Assembly (NCBI GenBank): GCA_937949785.1
Contig: CALEDH010000009.1
Location: forward strand, 62,001-126,000
Source of the DNA: an uncultured Sulfolobales archaeon
GTDB lineage: Archaea; Thermoproteota; Thermoprotei_A; Sulfolobales; NBVN01
Direction: 5' to 3'
Length of the DNA stretch: 64,000 bases
Under the pieces are notes generated by a model, which ran no database searches, was not told the origin of the DNA, and worked only from the letters and a program-made list of their open reading frames with translations. The position numbers and the translations under genes were made by a program. The first letter of the stretch is position 1. Every line of letters begins with the position of its first letter. This document shows, piece by piece, positions 33,339-43,413 of this stretch.

Positions 33339-34617
33339 GATAATTAGGGTTGACTACTTAAGTAGGGTTGAAGGTGAGGGGAACCTATACCTAGAAATCG
33401 AGAACGATAGGTTGACCCGTGTTGAGGTGGGGATCTTCGAAGCCCCGAGATTCTTTGAATCCTTCCTAAGAAACAGAAAGTATAGTGAGGTCCCCGACAT
33501 AACTGCTAGGATTTGCGGTATATGCCCGATAGCATATATAATGAGTTCAAGTAGGGCTATTGAGAAAGTCCTCGACATAGAGGTTGATGAACACATCAGC
33601 AAACTTCGGAGGATTATCTACTTAGGAGAGTGGATTGAGAGCCACTTACTCCACATGCTAATGCTACACGCACCTGACTTCCTAAACTACGAATCCGTCC
33701 TGGAGATCGCTAAGGTAAACCCTGAAATCGTTAAGAGGGGTTTAAGGCTTAAGAGTTGGGGTAACGAGGTGATGAAGGTTATTGGAGGGCGTTCAGTACA
33801 TCCGGTTTCATGTAGGGTAGGAGGGTTTTACAGGGTGATTAGGAAGGATGAATTAAACCACCTCATCAAACATGTTGATGAGATGAAGGAACATGCTAAG
33901 CAGATACTTGAGTGGGTACTTAACCTACCAATACCTGACTTTAAATCAGACTTCGAATACGTATCATTAAGGGGGGATAAGGAATACCCAATACTCTACG
34001 GTAAGGTAGTCTCAAATAAGGGCTTATGCATATCTGAGGATGAATTTGAGGAAAACATAGTGAGTGAGCAGGTGAAGTACTCAACCACGCTTAGGTATAG
34101 GATGAGGGGGAGAGGTTACTACCTCGTCGGACCGCTGGCTAGGTATAATAACAACTACGACTTGCTTAAACCGGAGGTTAGGGATGTCGTTGAAGCACAT
34201 GGTCACTCATCAACGCTGCACAATAGTTTTCAAAGCATTATAGCTAGGGCGGCTGAGACGTACCACGCAGTACTAGAACTTGAAGAACTACTTAAAAACT
34301 ACGGAGAACCTCTTAAGCCATATGTGGAGGGTGTGGTTAAAGGTGGGGTAGGCAGCGCAATAACTGAAGCGCCTAGAGGGATACTCTACCATAGATATGA
34401 GTTAAATGAGAAGGGGTATGTGGTTAATGCTAATATAATACCGCCTACAGCTCAGAACTTAGCTCACATCGAATACGACTTACTACTACTAGGCGACGAG
34501 TTAGTGAGGAGGGATGTAAAAGATGCGCAACATCTGGCCGAACTTACGATAAGAAATTACGACCCATGCATATCATGCTCAACACACTTCATAAAGATAA
34601 AGTATGTTAGGAAGTAA
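33331..34617 (+). CDS. hydA: NiFe hydrogenase large subunit (sulfhydrogenase alpha)
   Basis: A 428-residue catalytic subunit. The Ni-Fe ligands are in ARICGICPIAYIMS (L1) and YDPCISCSTHF (L2). Downstream of the L2 His only about nine residues remain (FIKIKYVRK), the peptide expected to be removed by the maturation protease. ATG 33331 (MSKIIRVDYLSRVEGEG) is the natural start; the frame also extends to TTG 33322. No hyp maturation genes are in the window. Group 3b enzymes reversibly couple H2 to NADP or reduce polysulfide. Confidence 0.95.
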   Translation: MSKIIRVDYLSRVEGEGNLYLEIENDRLTRVEVGIFEAPRFFESFLRNRKYSEVPDITARICGICPIAYIMSSSRAIEKVLDIEVDEHISKLRRIIYLGEWIESHLLHMLMLHAPDFLNYESVLEIAKVNPEIVKRGLRLKSWGNEVMKVIGGRSVHPVSCRVGGFYRVIRKDELNHLIKHVDEMKEHAKQILEWVLNLPIPDFKSDFEYVSLRGDKEYPILYGKVVSNKGLCISEDEFEENIVSEQVKYSTTLRYRMRGRGYYLVGPLARYNNNYDLLKPEVRDVVEAHGHSSTLHNSFQSIIARAAETYHAVLELEELLKNYGEPLKPYVEGVVKGGVGSAITEAPRGILYHRYELNEKGYVVNANIIPPTAQNLAHIEYDLLLLGDELVRRDVKDAQHLAELTIRNYDPCISCSTHFIKIKYVRK

Positions 34618-34622
34618 CCTAA

Positions 34623-35414
34623 TTATATCATTTCCTTAGGTATTTCATCAGGCCTTACATATCTTAAAGGCTTCAAACCGTGTTTCTCTAATAACTCCTC
34701 AACATGCTTATACATTATGACGTACTCCCAATCGACGTTAACTAATCTGGGGTCTATGTTCTTCAACATCCTAACAAAATCTACGATAGACTTATCGCTA
34801 CTAAAGCCTATCATTGCCGCTGGGTATACCTCACTACCGGCCTTAAACCCGGAGAGGATGAGGTTTTCAAGCGCTTTAACCTGTAATTCGAAGAACTGAG
34901 GGTCAGCTCCGGTAAGCATGTTGAACTCCTCAGGGGAGGTGCCTTTGAATGACACCCTAATTATTAAGTTGCCGTACCTACTTAACTCCCTAGCATAGCA
35001 TACGTCATAACCCAGTAAAATTCCGTTAGTCTCTAAGATAAAGATGTAGTTACTTCCTTCAAACATCTTAAGAAGTTTAAGTAAGTGCTCCTTAGAAATC
35101 GTTGGTTCAGCACCACTTAACCTTACATACCTATAGTTAGAGTTCTTCGCAATGCTAACTAGCTTCACGTAGACTTGCTCCGGGGTATATAACTTACCTG
35201 CCTTGAAGTTATTTCTGAACCTCCATGACCAGCAGAACTTACAGGCTAAATTACACCCTATCACATCCGCAGTAGCTATACCTCCATACCACCTACCACC
35301 GCGGAACCTATAGTACTTCCTTAACTCTACACCGTTCGAAAGCTTAGAAACCTCGGAGTATACGTTCAATGAAACCTTAACTGGGTCATAACCAACCAAC
35401 CCAGTAAAGCTCAA
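34623..35414 (-). CDS. Uncharacterised radical SAM protein
   Basis: A 263-residue radical SAM enzyme with CNLACKFCWSW (CX3CX2C) about residue 54, then RLSGAEPTIS (the GxEP-like strand) and ILETNGILLG. It resembles archaeal pyruvate-formate-lyase-activase-like proteins of unknown substrate. It converges on hydA, ending 5 bp from the hydA stop, and starts at TTG 35414. Proximity to the hydrogenase suggests, but does not show, a redox or cofactor role. Confidence 0.82.
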   Translation of the reverse strand: MSFTGLVGYDPVKVSLNVYSEVSKLSNGVELRKYYRFRGGRWYGGIATADVIGCNLACKFCWSWRFRNNFKAGKLYTPEQVYVKLVSIAKNSNYRYVRLSGAEPTISKEHLLKLLKMFEGSNYIFILETNGILLGYDVCYARELSRYGNLIIRVSFKGTSPEEFNMLTGADPQFFELQVKALENLILSGFKAGSEVYPAAMIGFSSDKSIVDFVRMLKNIDPRLVNVDWEYVIMYKHVEELLEKHGLKPLRYVRPDEIPKEMI

Positions 35415-35498
35415 ATATGTTACGCCTCTACTTACAACCTACTACTCTCGTAGATACTGGTAAAAAGGGCCTTAGACATAGCCGGGTAATTTATTAAG

Positions 35499-35822
35499 TT
35501 AGCCGAATAGCGATGAAAGACCTTCAGATAACTCTTCCTCACTAACCTCTTTCTTCTCCTCTTTCTTCCCCTCAACCTCCTTACTCTCAACTACAGGTTG
35601 TGGTTGGGCTGCGGGGGCAGTTGCAGGTGTAACGGCCATAGGTGTTACTGCAGCAGTCCTCAATACCTCATCTATATTTACCTCCTTAAGCGCTGCTACA
35701 ACCATCTTAACCTTCACATCATCGGCTTCTAACCCAGCCGCACTTAACACTTTCTTAAGGCTGTCTTCACTTATCTCCTTCTTAGCTGAATGCAGTAAGA
35801 GTGAGGCATATATGTACTCCAT
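35499..35822 (-). CDS. rpl12: Ribosomal stalk protein P1 (archaeal L12)
   Basis: A 107-residue acidic stalk protein. N-terminal helices [17 protein letters not shown] with [20 protein letters not shown] dimerise and bind P0; an Ala/Pro hinge follows, and the charged tail ends [13 protein letters not shown], which recruits translational GTPases. P0 and L1 are not adjacent here. Confidence 0.95.
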   Translation of the reverse strand: MEYIYASLLLHSAKKEISEDSLKKVLSAAGLEADDVKVKMVVAALKEVNIDEVLRTAAVTPMAVTPATAPAAQPQPVVESKEVEGKKEEKKEVSEEELSEGLSSLFG

Positions 35823-35861
35823 ACCTACTACACACCTACCTCTTAATCTTATGCAGGATAT

Positions 35862-37265
35862 TTAAGCGTTTAAGACCTCCTTCAGTCTTAACATGACGTT
35901 ATTACGCATCCTCATGTAACTGTACATTGAGGCAATAGCTGCTGCAGCCCTCTCAGGTGTTGGGAAGGTAGGTATGCCGAAGTCGTTTAACCTCCTTATA
36001 GCCATGTAGGTCTCCTCACCACCGATGAATGCTAACGCTAAAGGCTTACTTAAACCTCCAACCTCTCTAATCTTACTTATGAGTATACCTGCAATCATTG
36101 TTGGGTCTGTAACAGCTGTTTGACAGTAAACCCCTAGGACAGCCCCTACCTCAGGATCGTTTAAGGCTAGTAAAAGCGAGTTAACGTAGTTCTCATTACT
36201 TATCATCCCGGTAACATCTATAGGATTGGCGAGTGAGGCAAATGGCGGTACTAACTTTCTAATTTGCTCGGCTAACGGCGGAGGCGGTGTTGTTAAGCTA
36301 ATGCCATGCTCTGCCAACGTATCAGTTACTAATACGCCGGCCCCACCGCCATTGGTAACGACTACTAACCTCTCACTGGTTGGAGGAGGTATGTTTGCAA
36401 GAGTCCTGGAGATATCGAATGCTTCCTCAACGTCATTGGCTTGGAGTATGCCTGCCTGGCTGAACGCTACCTTATATACGATGACGTTCCCAGCTAACGA
36501 TCCGGTATGGCTGGCAACCGCCTTAGCACCTACTTCAGTCCTACCAGCCTTAATAACTACTATAGGCTTCTTAGTCACAACTTCTGAAGCTACTTTAATG
36601 AACCTCCTACCATCGTTAACACCCTCTAAGTATATTAGGATGACCTTAGTATTAGGGTCTTCAGCTAAGTACTCTAGGAGGTCTGCATCTTCGATGTCGG
36701 CTTTATTACCCACACTTACTATTGATGAAACACCTATCTTCTCAACTATCGTCATACCCATTAAAGCTATTCCTAAAGCACCTGACTGAGTTATAAAAGC
36801 TATCCCACCGGGAATTACGTTGCGAGGTCCGAAAGAGGCGTTTAACCTGCTAGGCGTGTATACTACCCCGAATATATTAGGGCCTAATACCCTCATACCA
36901 TAGCTTCTAGCCTTCCTGACAACCTCCTCCTCAAGGGAGGCATTCCCTACCTCCTTAAACCCGGATGAGATCACTAAAGCTACCTTAGCGCCGACCTTAC
37001 CAGCATCCTCAATAACCTCTACAACAGACTTTGACGGAACTGAGACAACCACCATATCAACCTCACCAGGTATTGATGAGACCTTAGGATAGCATTTAAC
37101 ACCTAGAATCTCACTTGCTGTGGGGTTCACAGGGTATAACCTACCGCCATAGCCGTACCCTAAAATATTGGCCATAATTTCATACCCTATCTTACCAGGA
37201 GTCCTTGAAGCACCTACCACGGCTATGCTTTTAGGACTGAATAGTGCTGAAATAGACGGATCCAT
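35862..37265 (-). CDS. acdA: Acetyl-CoA synthetase (ADP-forming), alpha subunit
   Basis: A 467-residue alpha subunit of the archaeal NDP-forming acyl-CoA synthetase, which makes ATP while releasing acetate or other acids from acyl-CoA. The CoA-binding Rossmann domain opens with SIAVVGASRTPGKIG; ASHTGSLAGN carries the phosphorylated His; GGAGVLVTDT lies in the third domain. The beta (ATP-grasp) subunit is elsewhere. Fits energy conservation by fermentation. Substrate range cannot be read from sequence. Confidence 0.93.
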   Translation of the reverse strand: MDPSISALFSPKSIAVVGASRTPGKIGYEIMANILGYGYGGRLYPVNPTASEILGVKCYPKVSSIPGEVDMVVVSVPSKSVVEVIEDAGKVGAKVALVISSGFKEVGNASLEEEVVRKARSYGMRVLGPNIFGVVYTPSRLNASFGPRNVIPGGIAFITQSGALGIALMGMTIVEKIGVSSIVSVGNKADIEDADLLEYLAEDPNTKVILIYLEGVNDGRRFIKVASEVVTKKPIVVIKAGRTEVGAKAVASHTGSLAGNVIVYKVAFSQAGILQANDVEEAFDISRTLANIPPPTSERLVVVTNGGGAGVLVTDTLAEHGISLTTPPPPLAEQIRKLVPPFASLANPIDVTGMISNENYVNSLLLALNDPEVGAVLGVYCQTAVTDPTMIAGILISKIREVGGLSKPLALAFIGGEETYMAIRRLNDFGIPTFPTPERAAAAIASMYSYMRMRNNVMLRLKEVLNA

Positions 37266-37356
37266 CTACTTTCTTCCCGAGTTAGCACTTTAATTTAAGT
37301 AAAAATAAACGTTTAGCTAGGCAGTAGCTCTATAAAATGTTCGTCTAATGTCTTCA

Positions 37357-39813
37357 TTAAGCACTACCTTCAACCCTTACACCGTATGTAATTTCAAGCG
37401 ATCTAGTCACAACACCTCTAAGAGTGCTTGCATATCTAGACTTCCCGTCCTTCAGAACCTCAGCTAGAGATCGCCAGGGAACTCCTTGAAGCACCTTAGA
37501 AATTAGTAACGAACCTTCCCTCTCACCTAACAATCTTAGAAGTCCGTCGTAGATTAACTTCTTAGAGAGTAGTGTGACAGCATCACATACAGTCTCATAG
37601 GTCATCAATCCATTACAGTAAGCCTTAAGCCTCTCCAACTGCGTCTCAGTCAGCCCTAAGACGCTGGTATCCACCTTAGATGTTAGCTGTGTGAGGAGTA
37701 AGTAAGCTACGTCTGGCTCAAGATCTCTGTAAACATCGTGGAGCGATTCAGTAAGCTTTATTGTGAACTCCTTAATTGATTGACCTATTAGGTCCTCCCA
37801 TAAACTACTTAACGGGTAAATGGATAGCACGCTATACTCGCCGCTGACTGGGTTCCTACTTGGCGATATATGGACTACCTTAAACCCGTTAACCAACCAA
37901 AACTTAAGTAGTTCCTTGTTAACTCCGTAACTACTGCCTACCCAGCAGTAACCGCGTCTGCCTGCCTCCTCCACAACCTTCTGAAGTAAGTAGGAACCCA
38001 CACCTCTTCTATGTAGTTGTGGGTGGACCGCTATCCTCACAACCCTCCAACCCAACCCATTACCAAACTCCCTCCTCCTCAGATGTTTTAAAAGCCTATC
38101 GGGAATTATATTACCTGCAATCCCACCCCCGTAAAGTAAGTCCTCAACGTACTCACCTGGAATATCTCCTTCCTCAGCTAATTGCGATGCAGCGATGACT
38201 TTACCAGACTTAAGTCTAACAACCCGTATAGCGTGGTGGGGTGCATCAGCTAAGATACCTAGGTCGTCAGGTTCGTTTCTATAGTGTGCTAACACGTAGA
38301 TACCGAATAAAGACCTAAGCAAGTCCTCACCATCCTCACTAAACAGGTACTCTGGGTTTAGTTCTAAGTACTCGTACTCCTTCAACTCAACATATCTTAG
38401 GTCCTGCTCGTCTAAATCACTTGGCTCTGCATCTAGGAGGAGGACATCGAACTGAAATCTCTCAATAGGGTCGCCAGCAGAATATCTAATAGGTTCTACC
38501 ATCTCATACTTTAACAGCTTAGTGTTAGGGTCTTTCTCAAACTCTTTAAGAAACCTGACCGAGAAACCTCTCCCAACCCCCTCATAGCCGTGAATAGTAG
38601 TAGCAAATATGATTCTCCTAAACCCACGCCACAACTTGTGGAGTAGGGGTATGGCAATACCTGAAGCCTCATCAACAACTAAGATATCCAACTTCAACTT
38701 AACTATGTTGATAGGGCTCCAATACTCAACGCTGAACCTATCCCCTTTGATCTCAATTACGTTGCCAGCCCTCTCAATAACTCTATACTTAAAACCTAAT
38801 GTTTCTAACGAGGTCATGGCTAACTTCATAAGTGATTGAACTGCTAGTGGACTATGAGCTGTGACACCGACTCTAACCCTATTCTTAACTTTAAGTAGTT
38901 CTCTTATCAAACCAGCTATAGATATCCCAATAACACATGACTTCCCCCTACCTCTATCAGCGGTTATTATCACAGCTATCCTCTTATACCTACTAGGCGG
39001 TGTGATGAGGTTCTCTTCAATAAGCTTAATAACAGCTATCTGATCTTGGGTTAACGCTAGCCGATATAAGTTACTGCTGAAGATGCTGCTTTCCGGTATC
39101 TCCAACTTACCACTACCTTCTACGCACTTACTTAGCTGTGATGTCTTAGCTAACACCCCAGAATCTACGTTAAACACGTACACTCCTTCATGGTTAAGCA
39201 GTTTCCTTATAAACCACCTAATAAAAACAGACCTAGGTTCAGGATATCGGGGAACGGCTAGATTACCTCTAAATAAAGTTTTGACGTTAACCCACTCATC
39301 AAACCGTGGGGTTAAGAGTATTATTAAACCCCCACCCTCTACGGTCCCTAACAATCTACCAATATCGTTAGGCCTTAAATCATGTATTAAGTCCATCGTC
39401 AGTACTTGGTAGGTAGTCCCTAAAACCTTCTCAGATAACTCATATTTAAGTAATTTACGTCTAACATTGCTGGCAAACCTCTTAAGAACCCTCCCTAATA
39501 TGCTGGCGATCTTCCTGCTATCTTCGAATTCATCATGATATGTGTGAAGTACTGTTACCTGCCCAGCCAACCCTACCTCATTCCTAAGCCTTATATGGTT
39601 AAGTATTAGCTGTGAGGCTACCCCAGCTAACTTCAAATAATCACTTCCGGAGAGTACTACTAAACACCTATGTCTACACCTAATGGAGTTTTTGAAAGCC
39701 TCATCAAGCATAGTAATTAACTTACTATAATCTGATGTGATTACTTCATTTAATTTATTCTTAACATAGCTTAATTCAGGGAGTTTTGAACGGTAAGCCC
39801 TCATATACTCCAC
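37357..39813 (-). CDS. tmcA: tRNA(Met) cytidine acetyltransferase TmcA
   Basis: An 818-residue TmcA/NAT10-type enzyme that makes N4-acetylcytidine in tRNA, and in hyperthermophiles often in rRNA. An N-terminal domain is followed by an RNA-helicase-like ATPase (Walker A TADRGRGKSCV, then LVVDEASGIAIPLLHK) and a GNAT domain with AVHPQLHRRGVGSYLLQKV at about residues 610-630. The start is GTG 39813 or ATG 39804. It is consistent with thermophilic RNA stabilisation. Confidence 0.92.
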   Translation of the reverse strand: MEYMRAYRSKLPELSYVKNKLNEVITSDYSKLITMLDEAFKNSIRCRHRCLVVLSGSDYLKLAGVASQLILNHIRLRNEVGLAGQVTVLHTYHDEFEDSRKIASILGRVLKRFASNVRRKLLKYELSEKVLGTTYQVLTMDLIHDLRPNDIGRLLGTVEGGGLIILLTPRFDEWVNVKTLFRGNLAVPRYPEPRSVFIRWFIRKLLNHEGVYVFNVDSGVLAKTSQLSKCVEGSGKLEIPESSIFSSNLYRLALTQDQIAVIKLIEENLITPPSRYKRIAVIITADRGRGKSCVIGISIAGLIRELLKVKNRVRVGVTAHSPLAVQSLMKLAMTSLETLGFKYRVIERAGNVIEIKGDRFSVEYWSPINIVKLKLDILVVDEASGIAIPLLHKLWRGFRRIIFATTIHGYEGVGRGFSVRFLKEFEKDPNTKLLKYEMVEPIRYSAGDPIERFQFDVLLLDAEPSDLDEQDLRYVELKEYEYLELNPEYLFSEDGEDLLRSLFGIYVLAHYRNEPDDLGILADAPHHAIRVVRLKSGKVIAASQLAEEGDIPGEYVEDLLYGGGIAGNIIPDRLLKHLRRREFGNGLGWRVVRIAVHPQLHRRGVGSYLLQKVVEEAGRRGYCWVGSSYGVNKELLKFWLVNGFKVVHISPSRNPVSGEYSVLSIYPLSSLWEDLIGQSIKEFTIKLTESLHDVYRDLEPDVAYLLLTQLTSKVDTSVLGLTETQLERLKAYCNGLMTYETVCDAVTLLSKKLIYDGLLRLLGEREGSLLISKVLQGVPWRSLAEVLKDGKSRYASTLRGVVTRSLEITYGVRVEGSA

Positions 39814-39889
39814 TGCAGAGGTGGTGAGGAGGTGATTACCGCTGCTAGCTGTGGAAAGGCCTTAGCGATGTAAAATGACTAGCGTAGTA

Positions 39890-41140
39890 TTAGGCCCCAA
39901 ACTTCCTCACCCTATTAGCGTAGTCTAAGGTCACGTACATTAAATCCGTTCCGCGTAGCCTGCATAGAGAACCGCTACGCGCGCTGAGTTCGTTAAAATT
40001 ACTGATGCCGTCTCCAATCAATTCAGGTGAGTAAATCAATACAGGTACCGGGTCTCCTGTATGGTCTCTAACTGAGGTAGGTGTTGCGTGGTCTGAGGTT
40101 ATAACTACCACCGTAGACTCTAAGTCAATGTTATTAGTTAAGTGGCCAACGGCTTTATCAAGTTCCTCAATAACCTTAACCTTAGCTTTGAAGTTACCGT
40201 CATGTGATGCTGCATCAGTACCCTTAACATGGAGGTATATGAATTCATAACCGTCTCTATAGGCTCTGAGCACTTCCTCAGCCTTAGACATTATGTTTGT
40301 GTCTACCCCTCCAGTAGCTCCAGGAGGTGTGATGACTTCGAAACCTATTAACTTACATATACCTTTAATCATAGCAGTAGCGCTTACAGCTAAACACTTA
40401 CCTAATACGATGTCCTCCCTTTCCTGAAGTTTAGGGATATACGCCATCTTACCAGCACCTCTTAATAAGACTATGTTAGCCGGTGGTAAGCCTCTCTCAA
40501 CCCTTACATTATTCAGCGGGTGGTCTTTAAGTAGCTTATAAGTCATTAACGTAAGCTTATTTAAGACATCAGCCGTCTTAACAGCGTTTTCGTTGTTTGA
40601 TAAGGGAGTGCTTTTAAGGACCTTAACCCCAACTTCATGGGGGTCTGTATCACTCACATCAGCTGATACTGTAGTACCCCGTATGACTACAGCAACTCTA
40701 TGCTCTGTAGCTGAGTAGAACTTAACCTCAAAATCGTTGACAACCCCTATACCCTCATTTAAGTACTTCACTAACTCACGATTCTCAGGTAAAGTCCTAC
40801 CAGCCCTCCTATCCAACACTACTAACTCATCATTCACAGTAGCGAAATTACCTCTTAAAGCGATGTCACCAGGCCTTATATCAGCCCCAACCCCTAATGC
40901 CTCAAAAGGACCTCTACCAGAGTAGTACCTCCTAGGATCGTATCCGAAGAGAGATAGGTGTGATGTATCGCTACCAGGCCTTACACCAGGGCTTATAGGA
41001 TCCCAAACACCGAGGACTGCCCTCTTAGATAGTTCGTCGATGTTAGGCTTAACAGCAATCTCTAAAGGTGTCTTACCGCCTAACTCCCTCACAGGTCTAT
41101 CCGCCACACCATCTCCAACAATTAATATTACCTTAAACAT
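39890..41140 (-). CDS. apgM: 2,3-bisphosphoglycerate-independent phosphoglycerate mutase (archaeal)
   Basis: A 416-residue alkaline-phosphatase superfamily mutase of glycolysis/gluconeogenesis. [14 protein letters not shown] is the metal-binding N-terminus; [21 protein letters not shown] carries the catalytic Ser region, and [18 protein letters not shown] plus [20 protein letters not shown] supply metal ligands. ATG 41140 has AGGTG six bases upstream. It follows cdc48 directly on the same strand. Confidence 0.94.
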   Translation of the reverse strand: MFKVILIVGDGVADRPVRELGGKTPLEIAVKPNIDELSKRAVLGVWDPISPGVRPGSDTSHLSLFGYDPRRYYSGRGPFEALGVGADIRPGDIALRGNFATVNDELVVLDRRAGRTLPENRELVKYLNEGIGVVNDFEVKFYSATEHRVAVVIRGTTVSADVSDTDPHEVGVKVLKSTPLSNNENAVKTADVLNKLTLMTYKLLKDHPLNNVRVERGLPPANIVLLRGAGKMAYIPKLQEREDIVLGKCLAVSATAMIKGICKLIGFEVITPPGATGGVDTNIMSKAEEVLRAYRDGYEFIYLHVKGTDAASHDGNFKAKVKVIEELDKAVGHLTNNIDLESTVVVITSDHATPTSVRDHTGDPVPVLIYSPELIGDGISNFNELSARSGSLCRLRGTDLMYVTLDYANRVRKFGA

Positions 41141-41149
41141 GAAGCACAC

Positions 41150-43339
41150 CTAAATAATTAACCTCTTTAAGTCCTCATAAAGTTTGGCGTACCTATCTGT
41201 GATATCCTTACTTAACGACGGTTTTACGGTCTTCAAAGCCTTCATGAAGTACTCCATCGATATGGGTCTTGCCTCAAGCCTCTCCCTCAAAGCAATCATA
41301 ACTGCCTCCCTTACTAACGCCTCTATATCCGCTCCTGAGTACCCCTCAGTCAGCTCAGCTATTCTCTCAAGACTTACATCATCTGCTAGTGGGACCTTCC
41401 TGATATGCACTTTAAGTATTTCCATTCTAGCCTTCCTATCAGGCGGTGGTACATATATTATCCTGTCAAACCTGCCAGGCCTTAATAAAGCAGGGTCTAC
41501 TATATCCGCCCTATTAGTAGCACCTATGACTACTACCCCCTTCAACAAGGTAATGCCGTCCATCTCAGCCAGCAGTTGATTTACGATCCTGTCGGTGACC
41601 CCAGCATCGTGTCTATAACCGCGTGCCGGGGTGATAGCATCTATTTCATCGAAGAATATAACTGTAGGTGCTACCTGCCTCGCCCTCCTAAATATTTCCC
41701 TCACAGCCCTCTCAGACTCACCTACCCACTTACTAAGTATTTCAGGGCCTTTAATCGCTATGAAGTTAGCTCCAGACTCGGTAGCTACTGCCTTAGCTAG
41801 TAACGTCTTACCACAGCCAGGAGGTCCGTAGAGGAGGATACCTCTAGGAGGTTTTATACCCATCTTCTCAAAGATTATAGAATATCTTAGAGGCCACTCA
41901 ACGGTCTCCCTTAACTGCTGTTTAACATCATCTAAACCACCGATATCAGACCACCTAACCTCAGGTACCTCCACGAAGACCTCCCTCATGAGTGTAGGGT
42001 GTACTAACTTCAAGGCCTCTGAGAAGTCGTTCTTAACTACCTTTAAGTTAGCTAGCTTCTCAGGTGGGATAGGCTTATTTAAATCGATGTTTTCGTTCTT
42101 TAAGAATTTCCTAAGTGCTGACATAGCTGCTTCCTTCACCAATGCGGCTAGATCTGCACCTGTATAGCCATGGGTTATCTCAGCGAGCTCATCTATGTTG
42201 ACATCATCAGATAATGGTACGTTCCTAGTATGTACTAGGATTATCTCCTTACGTGCTCTCTTATCAGGCGGTGGGATTTCTATCTCCCTGTCAAACCTGC
42301 CAGGCCTCCTTAAAGCAGGGTCTACAGCATCAATCCTATTAGTAGCACCTATAACTATAATCCTACCCCTCTCCTTAAGTCCGTCCATCAAAGCTAGTAA
42401 CTGAGCTACAACCCTCTTCTCAACCTCACCCATTACCTCCTCCCTCTTAGGGGCTATCGCATCTATCTCGTCGATGAACACTATTGAGGGGGCGTTACTC
42501 TCAGCCTCCTGAAATATCTCTCTTAACCTAGCCTCGCTTTCCCCGTAGAACTTACTCATAATTTCAGGCCCGTTAATCGCTATGAAGTAAGCACCTATTT
42601 CATTAGCTAATGCCTTAGCTAGGAGTGTCTTACCAACGCCTGGAGGTCCGTGGAGGAGGACCCCTTTAGGAGGCTCTATGCCTAAATGCTTAAATAGTTC
42701 TGGATGCCTCATAGGTATTTCAACTATCTCGCGGATCCTCTCCTTAACATCTTCAAGGTCTCCGATATCCTCCCAAGTAACTCTTGGAATACCCCTACCA
42801 ATAGCTTCCTCTCTAACAGGCTCCTCTCTAATAACTACTTCAGTACCTTCATCAACGTAGACTGCTTGAGATGGCTGAGTAGCGGTTACAATAAACTTCA
42901 CAGGCTCTCCGAAAGGTATTTGTATGAAGACAGCCTCACCCCTAACCACAGCTTTATATAGCAGTAAGTTCTTCACATAATGTACGAAGTCCCCACCGAA
43001 TCTGAGTGAGATTGTAGGAGCTAATACTGTAGGAGCTAATACTACCTTACTGCCTCTTTCTATCTTCGCCTTCTTAACCTTTACGTACTCACCGACCGCA
43101 ACTCCTAGAGATTCGCGTACGTAACCATCTATTCTGATTATGTCTTTACCTTCATCACCATCGTAGAGCTGCCAAACCTGGAGCACTGTAGAGCCCTTAG
43201 GACCTATTACCTCGATAAAATCGCCAACTTCGACTTCCAGTAACCTCATATGCTTCCTACTTATCCTTCCGAGCTTCCTACCAACATCCTTCTGAACCGC
43301 AGTTTCAACACGTAGCTCTATAACCTTCTCCTTACTCAT
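41150..43339 (-). CDS. cdc48: Cdc48/VAT-type AAA+ ATPase
   Basis: A 729-residue double-AAA unfoldase. A double-psi barrel N-domain (to about residue 190) precedes two ATPase domains, with Walker [18 protein letters not shown] and [17 protein letters not shown] and Walker [11 protein letters not shown] and [10 protein letters not shown], each followed by an Arg-finger region. It unfolds proteins for the archaeal proteasome. ATG 43339 with AGGTG upstream is preferred to GTG 43345. Confidence 0.96.
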   Translation of the reverse strand: MSKEKVIELRVETAVQKDVGRKLGRISRKHMRLLEVEVGDFIEVIGPKGSTVLQVWQLYDGDEGKDIIRIDGYVRESLGVAVGEYVKVKKAKIERGSKVVLAPTVLAPTISLRFGGDFVHYVKNLLLYKAVVRGEAVFIQIPFGEPVKFIVTATQPSQAVYVDEGTEVVIREEPVREEAIGRGIPRVTWEDIGDLEDVKERIREIVEIPMRHPELFKHLGIEPPKGVLLHGPPGVGKTLLAKALANEIGAYFIAINGPEIMSKFYGESEARLREIFQEAESNAPSIVFIDEIDAIAPKREEVMGEVEKRVVAQLLALMDGLKERGRIIVIGATNRIDAVDPALRRPGRFDREIEIPPPDKRARKEIILVHTRNVPLSDDVNIDELAEITHGYTGADLAALVKEAAMSALRKFLKNENIDLNKPIPPEKLANLKVVKNDFSEALKLVHPTLMREVFVEVPEVRWSDIGGLDDVKQQLRETVEWPLRYSIIFEKMGIKPPRGILLYGPPGCGKTLLAKAVATESGANFIAIKGPEILSKWVGESERAVREIFRRARQVAPTVIFFDEIDAITPARGYRHDAGVTDRIVNQLLAEMDGITLLKGVVVIGATNRADIVDPALLRPGRFDRIIYVPPPDRKARMEILKVHIRKVPLADDVSLERIAELTEGYSGADIEALVREAVMIALRERLEARPISMEYFMKALKTVKPSLSKDITDRYAKLYEDLKRLII

Positions 43340-43413
43340 AACCACACCTATTAATTAGAATAGCAGAGAGCATAAATATTCTTAATTAACTCGATGAAGC
43401 GACGGGTGAGGAA

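Noticed and set aside
36226-36789. 187-codon plus-strand frame inside acdA
   Set aside because: Complement of a clear CoA-binding protein; composition typical of an antisense shadow.
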